DNA of 64,000 nt from Oscheius tipulae. Its lineage: Eukaryota > Nematoda > Chromadorea > Rhabditida > Rhabditidae. How positions within the stretch are numbered: position 1 is the stretch's first letter; every line of letters starts with the position of its first letter. Below, one piece after another: positions 33,819 to 46,172 of the stretch. Both the position numbers and the translations under genes were made by a program. The stretch is taken from the NCBI GenBank assembly GCA_037178975.1, contig JASJZH010000004.1:4464001-4528000 (forward strand). The letters are read 5' to 3'. Under the pieces are notes generated by a model. The model was not told where the DNA came from, did no database searches, and saw only the letters and a program-made list of their open reading frames with translations.

Positions 33819-35360
33819 TCAGCAACAAGGAGATCCACGGATTCTCCAATCTCTCGCTGCATCGTCTCTCCGAATGACCCGAAGTCTGAAGATTCTTTTC
33901 ATGGGACGACTATTGTCTGTTACCAGATTTGTTTTGGTTAATGCTACTTTTGTAGGCGCCTGACCGAAGAAAAGAAACCAGAACTGCTGTCGAATTTCCG
34001 AGTTGCTCAAAAAGTGAGCCGGGCATCGAATGGCATTGCCTATGACTGTAAGAACGCAGGCCAGATCAGTTGCGAGTCGATGTATCTCCGGGTACTCACG
34101 ACGGAGGTAATCTATATTATTGAATATATAAAGTTAAATACCGTCCTACCAGCGTGAAAGAACTCTGCCAAAGCCAAGACAAGGTTGAGAGAGTTGCTTA
34201 TCAGATAGGCAGAAATTATGACCAAAAGAGTGTTGGTTGCTGCTCGAAGATTTCTAATTAATTTAGCTTACTTCCGTCAAAGAGCGGAATTTCTAACCTT
34301 CTTCTAATTTTCATCACATCTTTCCCCATCGTAAGTTCTGTTATGAGAGAACGTAGTTGCTGAAAAAAAGCATAGATGCATTGACTCGTACCAAAACGTC
34401 CTGCTGACTAATTCAACAGTTGGTCCGACACCCACGGGTGTCCCTTTGAAAACAAAAATTACCTGGACATTCTGTCGACGCAGCATCAGTACGATACCCC
34501 CATTCAAAAAGATCAAAGTGGCAAAAGGAACCGCAATGGCGATTGTGTTCACGAGTCCCAAATTGTATTGGCCCATGGTTCCGACACGGAATCGTCCAAA
34601 TCCGGCACATTCCGGTCGTTCTTCAACCCAAACATCCTGGAAAAGTTACATCTCATATGATGAAGTGGTTACTTACTAATGTAACATTTTTTATTAGAAC
34701 AGCGGCTGTGACTAGCAGCATCAGAACAAACCATCGTGTGCGACGAGAAAACCCGGTGAACGTCCAGTGTTTCGTCATGAAGTATCTGAAAAAAATTCTG
34801 TTAAGAATGAGTTAACTCGTTGGATCTACCGTTCGATGCTGGCCATAATGAGACAAAAGACAGATGCCAGTTTAAAGATGTTCCAGAGAAGATGAACTGC
34901 TGACATTGTATGTAGCCATACGATAAAAAGTTGTTCATTTTCATAGAACTCTGCACTGACAGGGACTGACTTAAATGATTGGTTGTGAGCGAAAATGGCA
35001 ACAGACTAACCAATAGAACAAGATAAGTGGCGTCAAGAAGAGTGTCGAAGAAGGCGACAAAGCCCAAGAAGAAGAAGGGAGAGTGTCTGAAACGAGGTCA
35101 GAATCCGTAAGAGCTGCATATAAATCAAGCACGCAATGCTTCCCGAAGCTTGTTTTTGTCCCACTAGAGCAGCCGGCAAATATTTTCGAGCTTGTCCAAA
35201 CGTTTAATAAGCAGTCGACTCACCTGTAGTGTGCCCGAGTGAGGAAAAGCATGGCTAGAAGGACGTTGGAAAGAAGACCAAAAAGGGCTGTGGTCGTCCC
35301 CAACACACCCAGAAGAAAGTAACGAAGAGGTAGGAAGTTTCTCCATTCCTCGCAATCCAT
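33819..35360 (-). CDS. Rhodopsin-like (class A) peptide-type GPCR
   Basis: Seven exons assembled in phase give about 380 residues with seven hydrophobic segments. TM1 is FLLGVLGTTTALFGLLSNVL with the N of helix 1. TM2 is FFLGFVAFFDTLLDATYLVLL. TM3 is LWNIFKLASVFCLIMASIER, carrying the ER of the DRY-like motif as IERY. TM4 is RWFVLMLLVTAAVLI. TM5 is LGLVNTIAIAVPFATLIFLN. TM6 is NTLLVIISAYLISNSLNLVL. TM7 is LATDLACVLTVIGNAIRCPA. ECL2 has a Cys (ERPECAGFG). The C-terminal tail is basic. The pattern fits nematode-type FMRFamide/myosuppressin-like receptors, but the ligand cannot be read from the sequence. A splice-acceptor-like CCCGTGTTCCAG ends 4 nt before the ATG at 35360. Confidence 0.85.
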
Positions 35361-35794
35361 ACTTCTGGAACACGGGAGTGAGAAAGAGTAAGAAAAAGTG
35401 AGAAGAGAGAGGACCGCGGCTAAATTATGACACTCGCGGGGATTAGGCAACCTGGTTGGAGCAACCGAAGATTTCTTTAGGATCAGATTTCTTTCTAAAT
35501 TTTCCTTTTTAGATGCGCAAATTATCCCTTGGTAAACAAAGGGCTGAGGAGGAACAGTAGGAGCGACTAATGTTTAGACCCCATAAACATTGGAGAGAGA
35601 TTGCTGAGAGCAATGGAGAAAAAGTTACGCTAGTCCACCTTAACTAGTCTAGAATCATCACACGCAACTTCCAGGAAAAATGTCACCGTTTTCCGAATAT
35701 CAAAGATCCAACTGCATAAGAAATAGTTGTAGCAGCCAATTACCTTTCTTTCTTATTATGACCAAAAGAGTGTTAGTTTAAAATTTAAATTTTA

Positions 35795-36040
35795 TTAAAA
35801 GGCAGTGGTGTCCGTCCGTCCGTCTGTCTGTCCACACTAATACCCAAAAAACAAAAATAGTGTCCGCACAATTGCCTGTCCACACTAATACCCAAAAAAC
35901 GCTGACTAGCCGTTTCATGATAAAGACAAGGGGGCAAGTAAGCCGTGGAAGCAGCTTCTGTTACTAGGGAAGCGGCGAAGCCGTCTGTTATTAATTTTAA
36001 GTCAAGACTAAAGGGCCGCGAAGCTCCCGTCGGCAAAGCT
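35795..36040. repeat. Composite repeat with GTCC/GTCT tract, 48-bp duplication and CGGCGAAGCCG palindrome
   Basis: A GTCC/GTCT run opens the element. A 25-bp word starting CTGTCCACACTAATACCC occurs at 828-852 and 876-900 past 35000, a 48-bp period. Further on are GCGGCGAAGCCGTCTGTTATTA and GCGAAGCTCCCGTCGGCAAAGC. Similar GC-rich arms next to CTGTCTG tracts occur near 4911 and 25743. Confidence 0.6.
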
Positions 36041-36516
36041 GTCGAAACGTTCCTTGTTTTCCGTCGCCTTGAATTTTGTTTGTCACGTCTTTTGACTTTT
36101 TAGGGAAATTTATAAGTAGGTCAAAAAGGTTTTTGAGATATTTGTCTGGGCGAGTAACAGGGGATCATAAATAAGAGATAACTGAAAGTGAGAGTTTCGA
36201 GGAGAGAGGCCATCTTTATGAAAACAAAAAGGACGGGGGAGGTGCCAAATCGCAAATGAATATCCAATGGCTACGCGTCGTTGAACTTGAAAAATTGAAC
36301 TCTGGTTTGCTCTCTGATTGGGAGATTGAATAAGGCTCAAGTCATAGAAGATTCGAGCGATTTGTTGGGGTATAGACGGCTAGGATTGATTAGTCAGTTG
36401 GACCCTTTTTAACCTAATTACTACTTGGAAAGGTCTTTTTGCAAGATTTCATCGAGGAAATGGGACACGGACAATAAACACGGTCGCATTGAGCAAAGAG
36501 CAGTAGAGATTGTCGA

Positions 36517-36535
36517 TCTCTCTCTCTCTCTCTCT
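36517..36535. repeat. CT dinucleotide microsatellite
   Basis: An uninterrupted TC/CT run of about 19 bases in intergenic DNA. Confidence 0.9.
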
Positions 36536-37045
36536 AAGGACTCGAAAAGAAGATGTTGAAGTATCTTGCTTCCCAAGAATAGATTGCTCTTTTATAGTTG
36601 AAAAAACGGCAGATGGAAATGATCAGGTTAACATGATCACTGAGGCAAAACGTGAAGAGCAGGTGAATTGGCCATAAAAGGAGGTCAGTTACCTCGAAAC
36701 AGAGACAATAAAAGGACTGACGGAAGGGGTCGTTAGTTGGACTGAGCCTTTAGGGGCGGGTTGAAAGACTGCTCGGTCTGTTCAATGAGTTCCGCACAGA
36801 GAATAGATGGCCCTTGTTTTAAGAAGTCTTGTTTTCCTAACGTCGAGTGTCCTTTAATGCCAATCATCCACGAGTGCAAAGCCGCCCCCGAAAACACGTG
36901 TGAATTTCGAGTAAAGGTCCTCCTCGAGGCAGACCATTTCCCATTCGACTTCCGCTAGATTGTGCACCGGAAACATAGCTCAACTTCCGTCTCCCTCACT
37001 ATCCAGAAAATATTTAATGGTATAAAACACAATGATTTGTACAGG

Positions 37046-37840
37046 TTAGTTACCCTTCCCTTTGTAAAATCCTCCAAGACCATTAGTACTGGCGGAAGGA
37101 AGAGAGAAAGCATCATCGGATTGACTAGGGATAGAAGAGCCGAGTTGTGAGACAGAGGGTCTTGGGTTAGAGAAGGGAGAGCGACGGGAAGACGGACGAG
37201 AGTCGAAGGGAATTTGTGCACCGTCCAAGTACGTCATCATCGCTCTAAAGAGCAAATCGTCGCTGGGCGGATATCGTCTAAGCTCGAACTGGCTCGATCC
37301 AACCGCCTCTGAAAACACAAAAACTATATGAAACTTTCTGGAATCCAGCTGAAACTGAAAGTATTTCCCGCAATATAACCAGTCCAAGTTCATTCTAATA
37401 CGGTATGTTTACTTTCGTCTAAGTTTGTCTTCCTGCTGAAGACAACTGGTATAGGTTTCAAGGTCAGAATGAACAGAAGAAGGGGGTTAGTAACAACTTA
37501 CAAACCGTATGGACTGTGTCCCATGCTCGCGAATCGATCTCCGTATCCTCCATATCCACCTCCGTAGTTTCCATAAGGTCCACTTCCGTACTTCATTGGA
37601 GAGTATCTGAAGGTTCATTTTGTTAATAGAGCTGTGGCACTTACAAAGGTCTACCCCAAAATCCCATAGGTTGAGGGATGGGACCAGGAGCATTTCCGAC
37701 ACCGGAATATGGAGCATCTCCTGTTATGGCTTTCAGCTCGGCCATTCCACCGCCTTGAGCTGTCACAGTTATGAAAAGAACTACAAGTATAGAGAGTGCA
37801 TAAGAAAGAACCAACTAGACAGGGTGAGGAGAGAGCGCAT
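37046..37840 (-). CDS. Small secreted Gly/Tyr/Pro-rich protein
   Basis: The start ATG at 37840 opens a signal peptide split by a 35-nt intron (MRSLLTLS then ILFITVTAQG-like). The mature part reads GGGMAELKAITGDAPYSGVG, then PIPQPMGFWGRPLYSP, then a Gly/Tyr run KYGSGPYGNYGGGYGGYGD ending SMGHSPYG. A stop can follow directly. A further open segment downstream (37046-37393; RRYPPSDDLLFRAMMTYLDG, then Ser/Pro-rich) is probably joined by splicing, but I could not fix the junction. The composition suggests a cuticle or extracellular-matrix component. No family is recognised. A TATA element lies just upstream. Confidence 0.6.
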
Positions 37841-37870
37841 GATGATTGAGGAGGAATAGGGACGACCCTC

Positions 37871-37880
37871 TACTTATAAG
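37871..37880 (-). promoter_or_regulatory. TATA box of the small secreted protein gene
   Basis: The minus strand reads CTTATAAGTA about 30 nt before the start codon at 37840, implying a very short 5' UTR. Most other genes here lack such an element. Confidence 0.5.
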
Positions 37881-38698
37881 GCCAGAAGAAGACTGGTTCG
37901 CCGTTCGCCCACCAACTGGCTGTAACGACGACTAGGACACAATGGCAGATGACGCATCGAGAGGTCGTGCCCACGAGGCGGGAAGCTGCAGCTTTTGACA
38001 TTGTTTTCTGTTACACTGCAAGTGGCCATTTGCGGTCAATGAGTCAAAGAAGGTCTTTTGTAGTCTGACAAGACAAATATTTCCTTCTGTCAAACAGGTA
38101 GCAGATGTCCTTGAAATAATCCCCTGTAAGTCGCATAAGCTCCAGTTTCCAAGGGGTCAACTTCGGACATCCCTAAAGAATGACTCACTGTGTCTCCTCA
38201 GTACCAGAATCGAGCGTAGTTTACTAACACGACAATACAATAATTTGGCCGGCGATAGGGAAGAGAGGGAGGTTGGCGATAAACCCAGAGGTGGACTGAC
38301 TAGAGATGGGTTTTAGTTGACCGCGGGACATCGAAACGAACTAGATGTACAAGGGACACATTCCGGCGAGAGGGAAAAGAATGTATCAAAAGATTAGAAG
38401 GGTTGGTTAGTATAAAACCAAAAAAGTACAATCACACTTGATTTACATTATGGGTCTCCTAAAAGACATTCTTCTTGACTGTGCTCAATGCCAGGCTTGC
38501 AGCATGCAGGGACAGAGGAAGATTCCGTAGGGCAACTCCTGCGACGGGGCAGATGATCGGGAAGAGAGCCGTCTTCCAATGGGAGAAATCGAGAAACCAC
38601 CTCACTTTCTGTCAGATAATTACCTAACCCGAACGAGTTGCTAATTGCGAGTCCGCGGGTATGCGGGTCACTCGGTCAGTCTTCACTTTTGCCACCTT
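37881..38698. other. Divergent promoter region of the secreted and MAM-domain genes
   Basis: About 0.8 kb. A TATAAAA at about 38411 on the plus strand is followed at 38451 by an ATG opening only 26 codons, so it may be the core promoter and 5' leader of the MAM gene or a short upstream ORF. Nothing else is supported. Confidence 0.4.
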
Positions 38699-41632
38699 AT
38701 GTTGTTCCTACTCCTGGTAGTCCGTCTAGGTAGCTGAATTGTTTCCATTTAATAAGTACAAACACAGTTGATTCTGAAATTAATACCTCTTCGGAGCTGA
38801 ATTGTGACTTTTCGACCGAATGTAAGTGGCGCAATGGTACAGATGATAACGGAGAGTGGGCGTTGACCAACAAGCTACAGATTGATGCTACTCGGAATAT
38901 AATGTCAATGTCCGGAAACGAGGGTCAGTGTTGTTTATTCTCGTTTTTCAAAGCAGTTCAGAAGCCCAGTTCCTCTACACACATGGTTTCATGGGAAGAA
39001 CGGTCTCGATACTTGTTTCAGACGTTGTAACTTGCCAGTTAGGTAAATATTTCTTTTGGTACTATAAGAACTGAGCATCAGGCGGTGCTAACTTGAAGTA
39101 TTGGTACTACAAGACGGGACAGGCGTCCCAGTTGGACATTTGTATTCGACAGCCTCCCGGAAGTAGAGAGACAGCAAGCTTGCGGTAGTTTTCTTCTCAC
39201 TTCTCTCATTATAGCTGTTCTCAGATGTTACGACGGAATATCCTCGACTCATGCTCAGCAATGGATCTTTCGCATTATTGAACTGCCCCCTTCGTCGCAG
39301 CCCTTCGAAGTATGTCTTTTCCAAACGATCTACTTCTTTGTTCAGATCCTATTCCGCGCCACTTTCTACCCGCCAACAGACGTAATTGCCTTGGATGATA
39401 TCGTCTTTGATGCTGCTCTATGTGGTGAGTTCAAGATCGAGTACTTTCCTTCGTAGTGGGAGCTAGCATCTTGGGTTCTTTCAGTTCAACAAGAGGGCAT
39501 TCCTCTTCGAAGTACGCGGGCAGCACCTCCGATTATCGGCTTCCGAGACTGGCAGTTATTGCGAGAGAGCGAACACTTTAAAGGACAGACTATGATAGTA
39601 GTCAGTCAGAACTTCGGAGACCAGGAAGTGGAGAATACTACATCTTCCTCGACGACTATCAGTACATCTAGTAGCATCGCCTTAACAACCACAAGGATAA
39701 CTGCCTCAACTACCACGAGTACCGAAATTCCGTCGACGAGTACTCTCGAAAGTCTGGATGTGCCTCCGACAACGAGCAAATCGCTTTACTCGGAAGACCA
39801 TATATCGAATTTTGTTCGACTCCTGAAAGAGACGGCTCCTATTCTACCCTACATCCCAACTCTCGTCCGTTCCTTGACCTCCTCTGACCTGTCTGGAGCA
39901 GCTCTTGGCAGTGTGCTTTCAAGTCCCCCTGATGTTCGACACTCACCAGTCAAAGGGCAACATTACTATAACACTGGCAGTCAAGAAATTACTTTCCAAC
40001 AGCCGAGATTGACTCAGATTCCCAGTAGTCAAATCGACCTTCTCAGTCTTTTCACTACGACTCCCATGAGTACAACTCTCTCGAACGTCTTCGGAATCCC
40101 TTCGACAACATTGAAACCAATCAAGATTGCTCCTACTGTCTATCCTGTATCTCTGATCCGAAATCACAAAACGGAACAGTTGAAAGAATATTTGGAGAAG
40201 AAGAAAGAAGCAACAACTCTAAAAGATATCGACACGATTCATACCGAACTGTTCAAGAAGGATGTAAGCGAGTTAAAAGTGTTCAAGAAACCGACGAAAG
40301 CTGAAAGTGATCTGGCCACACAGCTGACGGAGCTTGCGGGTGCTTTGCCTCCCGACGCCATTAATGATCTCCAAACAATTCGGAACATTCCCGATCTGGA
40401 AGGTCTTGTCAAAGGAATGGATCTCAGTCTTATCCGGAAGCCGGGAGGATTCGCAAAACTTCGTCAGCAGTTCATACAAAGATTTATGCGTCGATCGATG
40501 GGACTTCCTCTGGACGAACCGATGGAAGGAGTTCTTCCCGCTCCAATTGTTCCTGTAAAAGTAACGAAGAAGGCCATGATGCAGAGAGCATTTCTATCAG
40601 CCAAATTAAGGCGAACATGACTATAAATGGTTTTCGATTTGGTTCTGATTACCCTTCTTGGTTTATCCAGTTGATTGTATCTGACTCTTTCTGTTCAGAG
40701 ATCGCTAACGACGGGGCCAATCAAGGAGCTGGGGGAGGCTTTGCCGACGACAATCCTTCGTTGATAACCTCAAGTCCCTTCTTCGACACGGGAATAGGGA
40801 AGAGTCCTTCAATCTGAAAATAGAGAAGAGCTTCAGATGAACAGCCACAGAACATTGTGCATTCGGCTACCAGCTTCACGAGACCGATGAATTTTGCTGC
40901 TCCGATCCTAGAGCCAGCCAGAAGTACACAAGCTCCCACCCCGCGAATAGGTCCCAACTTTCAATCGCTTTGTCCGGCCATCGACTGCACTTTTGATGAC
41001 AATGTGTGTGCAAGTCTATTTGGCAAACATCATAGCTTTTCAGGATTTTTGCAACTATCTGACGAGCAAGTCATCTTCATCCGACGAGAGAAACCTCAAA
41101 GACTGGCGTATCTCCAACCACGGTGGTATTCTCAACACTCTGACAGGTAAACACGCTGTGATACAAAACATTGGGCAGGAATACCCTACGGGCTGGGAAA
41201 AGAAGGCAGTTTCGTGTTCAGTGGCGGAGAAGACGTCTCCCCAAAGGAAACCTACATCCTCTCGAGTAAAATACCATTCAACCTGAAAGAGTCAGCAAGA
41301 TTAGACTTTTTCATCTATCAAGCAGGTAATGTTTTTTTTTCCTCTTTTCCCAAAAATTTTCTAGGAGTGAAAGGCCGACTGTCCGTTTGTCTGAACACGA
41401 TCGACAATTGCGACCTGATCTTGGACGGTTCGAATATCACGAGTGACGCCAGAAAATGGATTAATTATTCTGTTCAGCTCGGATCCGACACGCACGCCGT
41501 ACGTCCACATTGGTACTGAGAAATGTGTTGCAGGTGCACTTTGTGGCAGACCAACTGCAGAAGAACTACGCGATAGGAATTGATAATCTACAGCTGCTGA
41601 ACAAATTTGGAAGTGCGTCGGCGGCTTGTTGA
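38699..41632 (+). CDS. Secreted two-MAM-domain extracellular protein
   Basis: The exons assemble in phase into about 850 residues. A short hydrophobic N-terminus (MLFLLLVVRLVDS) serves as a signal peptide. MAM domain 1 follows (NCDFSTECKWRN, WYYKTGQASQLDICI, IFRIIELPPSSQPFE, ending ALDDIVFDAALC). Then comes a Ser/Thr-rich mucin-like stretch (about 39640-39780), and a long low-complexity and helical linker in one 1.1 kb exon (LKEYLEKKKEATTLKDI, MMQRAF). MAM domain 2 is DCTFDDNDFCNYL, DWRISNHGG, YGLGKEGSFVFSG, LDFFIYQAGVKGRLSVCL, ending FVADQLQKNYAIGIDNLQLL. The linker exon has a stop in its own frame at 40618, but a phase-0 donor at 40561 or just before joins to the acceptor TTTATCCAG and keeps the frame. 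MAM domains mediate adhesion in membrane or matrix proteins. Poly(A) AATAAA follows at about 41702. Confidence 0.8.
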
Positions 41633-41724
41633 AGTCACAACCATACATTATAATATATAAAAGATCGAATCACAGTCACGTTTGCAAGAAAAAAAGATTA
41701 AAATAAATAACCCAAAAAAAAGAG

Positions 41725-44700
41725 CTAGCGGCTATCTCCGAAAATCCAGTTGAGTGTTCTATCCACCAAATAGCATCCTACGAGATCGAAAGAGATGCAA
41801 ATCAAAAGACTGTCCCTGATCTGAAGAAGCTAATTACAAAAACAAAACCAAATTTTTTTTTACCGAGGTAGGTAGAAGAACCAATTCAAATTGCTGCATC
41901 AGTTCGGTTGAATGTCCTGAGGCCAAAGTGAAAACGGCGGAGCCTGAGAACATGACACTGTAGAGCATAGCTTTGTTCTCCCAAAGAGATTCCATGAACG
42001 GGCGACCCTACAAAACGAGTTAGAAGCTCCAACAAGTCTTACTCTGTAGTTGACAGCAAATGTGCACACTTGGAGTGCCATCGACATTATGTAAACTGTC
42101 GTATTCAAGATGTTGGGCGTGAACTTGGCCTCCAAATCAACAGGTCCGTCTCTGAAAAGAAGATGTAAAACAAAGAAAGATAACTCACATTGGTTCGGCT
42201 TTGTGTGCGAGATCGACCATGAAAAGAAGACATCCGAAATGGATAACAAACTGAATTGTAACCGATAGAATGGTGTAGACATTGAAGATGTTCGGAAGCG
42301 GCCGTTGTTTCGAGAGGGTTTTCAAAGGCTAAATTGGGGGAAATTGTATAGAATTAGAGAAATTGCATACCCGAGAACGAGAGATGAAAAGGAAACAAGC
42401 GGCGAGCAGAAGTCCTTGTACCGTGGCCTGCGTATCACTGAATTTAACCTTAACTAAAGTTATTTCAGTCACAAAACAAACTAACCCCATCCAGATAGAG
42501 AACAGAAAGAGAATAAGCCGAAACTAGAGCATTTAGGGCTAGGATTTTGAACATTTGTAGAGTAGTGACAAGAGTGCATCTTCCCTGTTTGATAACATGG
42601 CAAACTGAAACCGAAGTAGGTCACAATTAGACAAAGAAACATACTGGAAGCAATGCTGGTGTATTTCGAGGTGAAGGGGGCAGCAATCGACGCTGAAAAC
42701 AATATTGGTTAGTGACTAAAAGGGCCTACCGTCTCCCAACTTGACAACTGTGGCCTTTTCTTCTTCTTCGAGCTCCTTCATTAACTCTTGGAGTCGTTTC
42801 TGAGCATTGGCCACGTGGGGAGGAGGAGCAGGTCGACCACGAATTCCAGGAGGTCCTTCCTGTCTGCGACCAACAGCTGACGGTAGTGGCGCCATACTGT
42901 TCGCTTCGCGATGGAGACGTCTTGCTTCCTCAATTTTTTCTCGTTTCTCCTTTTCCTTCTTTTCGGCAATTGTGGCATCGTATGGGTTTGTGAGAAGGGC
43001 AACACCTAGAAGAGACGGATCTATGATGTCGAAGAGTAAGGGAACTGACCAACATTGGCGTGTTTCAATGCTCCGACGTCATTCGTACCATCGCCGCACA
43101 TCAGAGTATGATATCCCAGACTTTTAAACTCGTTGATTATACTTTCCTTCTGCTTTGGCGCCATTCTGGCGAAGACCCGGACATAGGGAATGAGTTGACG
43201 AAGGAACTTGTGCTCGTTTCGAAGAAGATGTGCAAAGGCCTAAACTATGAGTATTAACAACTTCTGGAATGCTCACAGTTCCAGTGAGACAGAATTCATA
43301 AGTCTTGAAAAAATCGTTCAGTTTTCGGGGAATGACCTCGAATGATTCGGATTCATCGACAGCCTGAATTTTGTTCAAAATTGTGAGGATAGGGCAAATG
43401 CTCACCTTCCACATCCAGGCACTTGCATTTGTAGGAGAGTCCAATATCAGAGTTTCCTTCCTCGATCTCGTGAATTTCAATACTTTGGCAACGTGACAGG
43501 CAGTGAGAGGGTTGTCTCCGGTGATCATTACAACTTTGTGGGAGCTTTCCAGTATTTCTTTAATCATCGACTTTGTGTCCGGTTTCAATGGGCAGGAAAT
43601 CACCACGAATCCGGCAAAAGTGAGATCTTCTTCTAGCGATTCGCGAGTTCTATCACGGATCTAAAATGACGGCATTTATTGGACCAAAAAAATACGTACT
43701 TCAGACTGTCTCAATCCGGGCATTTCTCGTATCCCTAGAGCAAGAACACGGGCGCCCTGTCGGGTGAGTCGGCGGTAGGTCTCGTCGTAGTTGGTAGGGA
43801 TTTCCTTGTACATATTTCGAAGAACTTCCGGCGCTCCTTTGACAGCGACAAGCAAATTGGATTCTTGTGTTCCAGGATTCTGATACCCAGCAATGACTGT
43901 CATCCGTTTCATGGCAGACGAGAAATGATATCGGTGAAAAATGCGCATTCCAGGCATTTTAACATTTTTTCCAGGCACGACGGCATCGGCTGAAACGGTT
44001 TCTAACAAACTCGTATGGAATGACGAACCTTTGGTTAAAGTCCATTCACACCAACTGAGACAGGCCTTTTCGAGTGGGTCTCCGACGAGATCTTCTTCGA
44101 ATTTGACAAGGCTATGACAGCAGCTCAATACTTGAACTGCTTTGTTGGGAGCATCGGCTACCGTGGATATTATACCATTTTCATCCCCGCCTTCGCTGAA
44201 ATTGGAGTGTCTCAACACAGTGAAGAGCAAGCCTACATCATGCAAACTCCTTCCACGACCAGGTTATCCGTAGTAAGAGTTCCCGTCTTGTCGAAACAGC
44301 AGAAGTCGATCTTTCCGGCAAACGGAATTCTGAATGGTTCCGTACAGAACACGCCTAAAATACTGTAACTCTATAAATTAGGGTCACCAACCCAATTTTT
44401 GAAGAGCGATAAGTGAAGAATTGACTGCGAGAGATAGCTCAATCGGCAGTTCCGGGGGAATGACACTGGTGACGATGAGAGTACATTCGAGGAAGAGCTT
44501 GTATTTGCTGCGTTTTTCGTCTTGGCTACCTAAGAGTTTGAATAGAACACGAGGAGAAAAAAGATCGACCAATAACCCAGAGATATCCGGAGGCGGCAAC
44601 GGCGAATATTAGCAGGAAAAGAATGAAGAAGAAGGTTTCCAAGTTGTTGGCTGTTACTCGTTTCACACCAAACAGAATGGTTCTAAAATAAATCAGTGAC

Positions 44701-46172
44701 AAAGCTAATACACCATAACCTCAGCAGTCGTCCTTGACTAGTGTTGAAGCCGCTTCGAAGTACAAAACAGAGACAGCCACCGTCGGGAGATTTCAGACCT
44801 TCGCCTTTAGCTAGAATTTGAATCATTATCAATACTATTAATTTGAAAGATTAGAGGACTTACAGGGTGGAGTGTGCTGGACAATGGTAGTTCCTCCAAA
44901 GATTACGTGAAGGCGGCTATCGGTATCAATATCAAAATAGCGACCGTTTTCGGTATCGTCTATGGATTCTTTCATTTGCGGAACACTTTCTCCAGTCAGC
45001 ATCGACTCGTCCACAATGCAATTTCCTTTTAAAAGCAGCAAATCACAAGGAACAGTGAATTCTTCGGCAGACCGTCCTAGGAAAATTCGAACATTTGATT
45101 AAACTGATGAATTACCGAGAGAAACAATATCTTGAGGAATCAGTTCGTCACTTGCGACCTTTATCCACTTTTTGTTGCGATAGACGTTGACGGAGAACTT
45201 CTTGTTGCCCATGTTCCTAATCTCCTGCATGTTTTTCATTTGGGCCTTGACTAATGTAGCTTCAAAAGTGGCCAACATGCAGAGGGTGAACAAGGAGTAG
45301 TACCACATATCTTCCAAGCACCACAGTCCAACACAGAACACCTGAATTTTGAGTTAGTTCTCTGGATGAAAATACCTGGAACACGAAGAAGGGGGCTGTT
45401 GCACGTTCCATGAAAAGTTCCATGAACTGTGGTAGAATCATCTCCGTCTTGTTGCTCCCGTACCGATGGAGTGCTGCTTTGAGATCATCTTCCGTCAGAA
45501 AGCCTTGGGCATCCTTGTAATATCTGAACAAAGAAAGAAAATGGCAATTGGCTAAGTTACTTCATGGGTCGATTACAATCGAAGACAAGGGTCTGGAACT
45601 TCTTCGAATCGTTGTCCATTGTATAAATTACTCGCTGGAACTCGAACCAGGTCTTCACGTCACCTTTATGCTGAAATTGCAGAAATGAATTTGAAATACT
45701 GCTGGCTCCAACCTTGGACCTCTTGATAGGCACAATTTCAGCCCAGCCATTGTTTGGCGTAGGAGTTATTGCTACCATTTCTGCTTTGAAGGGATCCCTT
45801 TCCTACAACCGCTTTTGTGAAACGAAAAATGGGAAACCTACAGCGTAATACATGAGCATACAGCGTATACTGACAAACCAATGAGCGAAAAGAAGGACTA
45901 GAGCCTGAAAGATTAGAATAAATTGAAGTGGAAACGATTAACTAACCTGTAGGATGCAAATTATGGCGATTCCGATCATTCCGAGTTCATAATGTTCTTC
46001 ATACCCGAATTGTGAGATCCAAATGTAAACCCACGCCAGCAATAAGCCTGGAAACAAATTGTTAGAGTAGAACAAATTAAAGCTTACTTGTGAACGGTAT
46101 AACATATACATGGGCCCATACTGGTCGATTCCGATAATATGCTATGGCCTCTATAAGGCTGTCGACTGCCAT
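41725..46172 (-). CDS. ATP13A1: ER P5A-type ATPase (ATP13A1/CATP-8/Spf1)
   Basis: P5A-ATPases sit in the ER membrane and remove mis-inserted transmembrane helices. Exons from 46172 to 41725 give about 1,150 residues. Two N-terminal membrane hairpins ([36 protein letters not shown]) are P5A-specific. Then come the actuator motif [12 protein letters not shown] (about 44970-45020), the family signature [13 protein letters not shown] in M4 (about 44420-44470), the phosphorylation loop CFDKTGTLT (about 44290), the nucleotide domain KGAPEVL (about 43830), [12 protein letters not shown] and [15 protein letters not shown] (about 43480-43590), and the hinge [17 protein letters not shown] (about 43050-43100). 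All catalytic residues visible are intact. The six C-terminal helices occupy 41740-42700. The ATG at 46172 is the first in frame, and an acceptor-like TTTTCAG lies 35 nt upstream. The gene is divergent from MBF1 and convergent with the MAM gene, with stops 93 nt apart. Confidence 0.93.

Larger units (their letters stand above)
35361..37045. other. Intergenic region with simple repeats and a dispersed repeat
   Basis: About 1.7 kb between two minus-strand genes. It contains the composite repeat near 35795-36040 (separate entry), a CT microsatellite at 36517-36535, and no gene I can support. Short open frames at 36110-36340 and 36761-36958 look random. Confidence 0.5.

Noticed and set aside
33724-34110. 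A further plus-strand coding segment after the FkbM-like gene (including a stretch reading like RLTEEKKPELLSNF)
   Set aside because: The minus strand here encodes TM6-TM7 and the tail of the GPCR with consistent splice phases. The plus-strand reading is antisense.
40721-40957. A 78-codon minus-strand frame inside the MAM gene
   Set aside because: The plus strand here joins in phase into the linker and second MAM domain, so the minus frame is a shadow.
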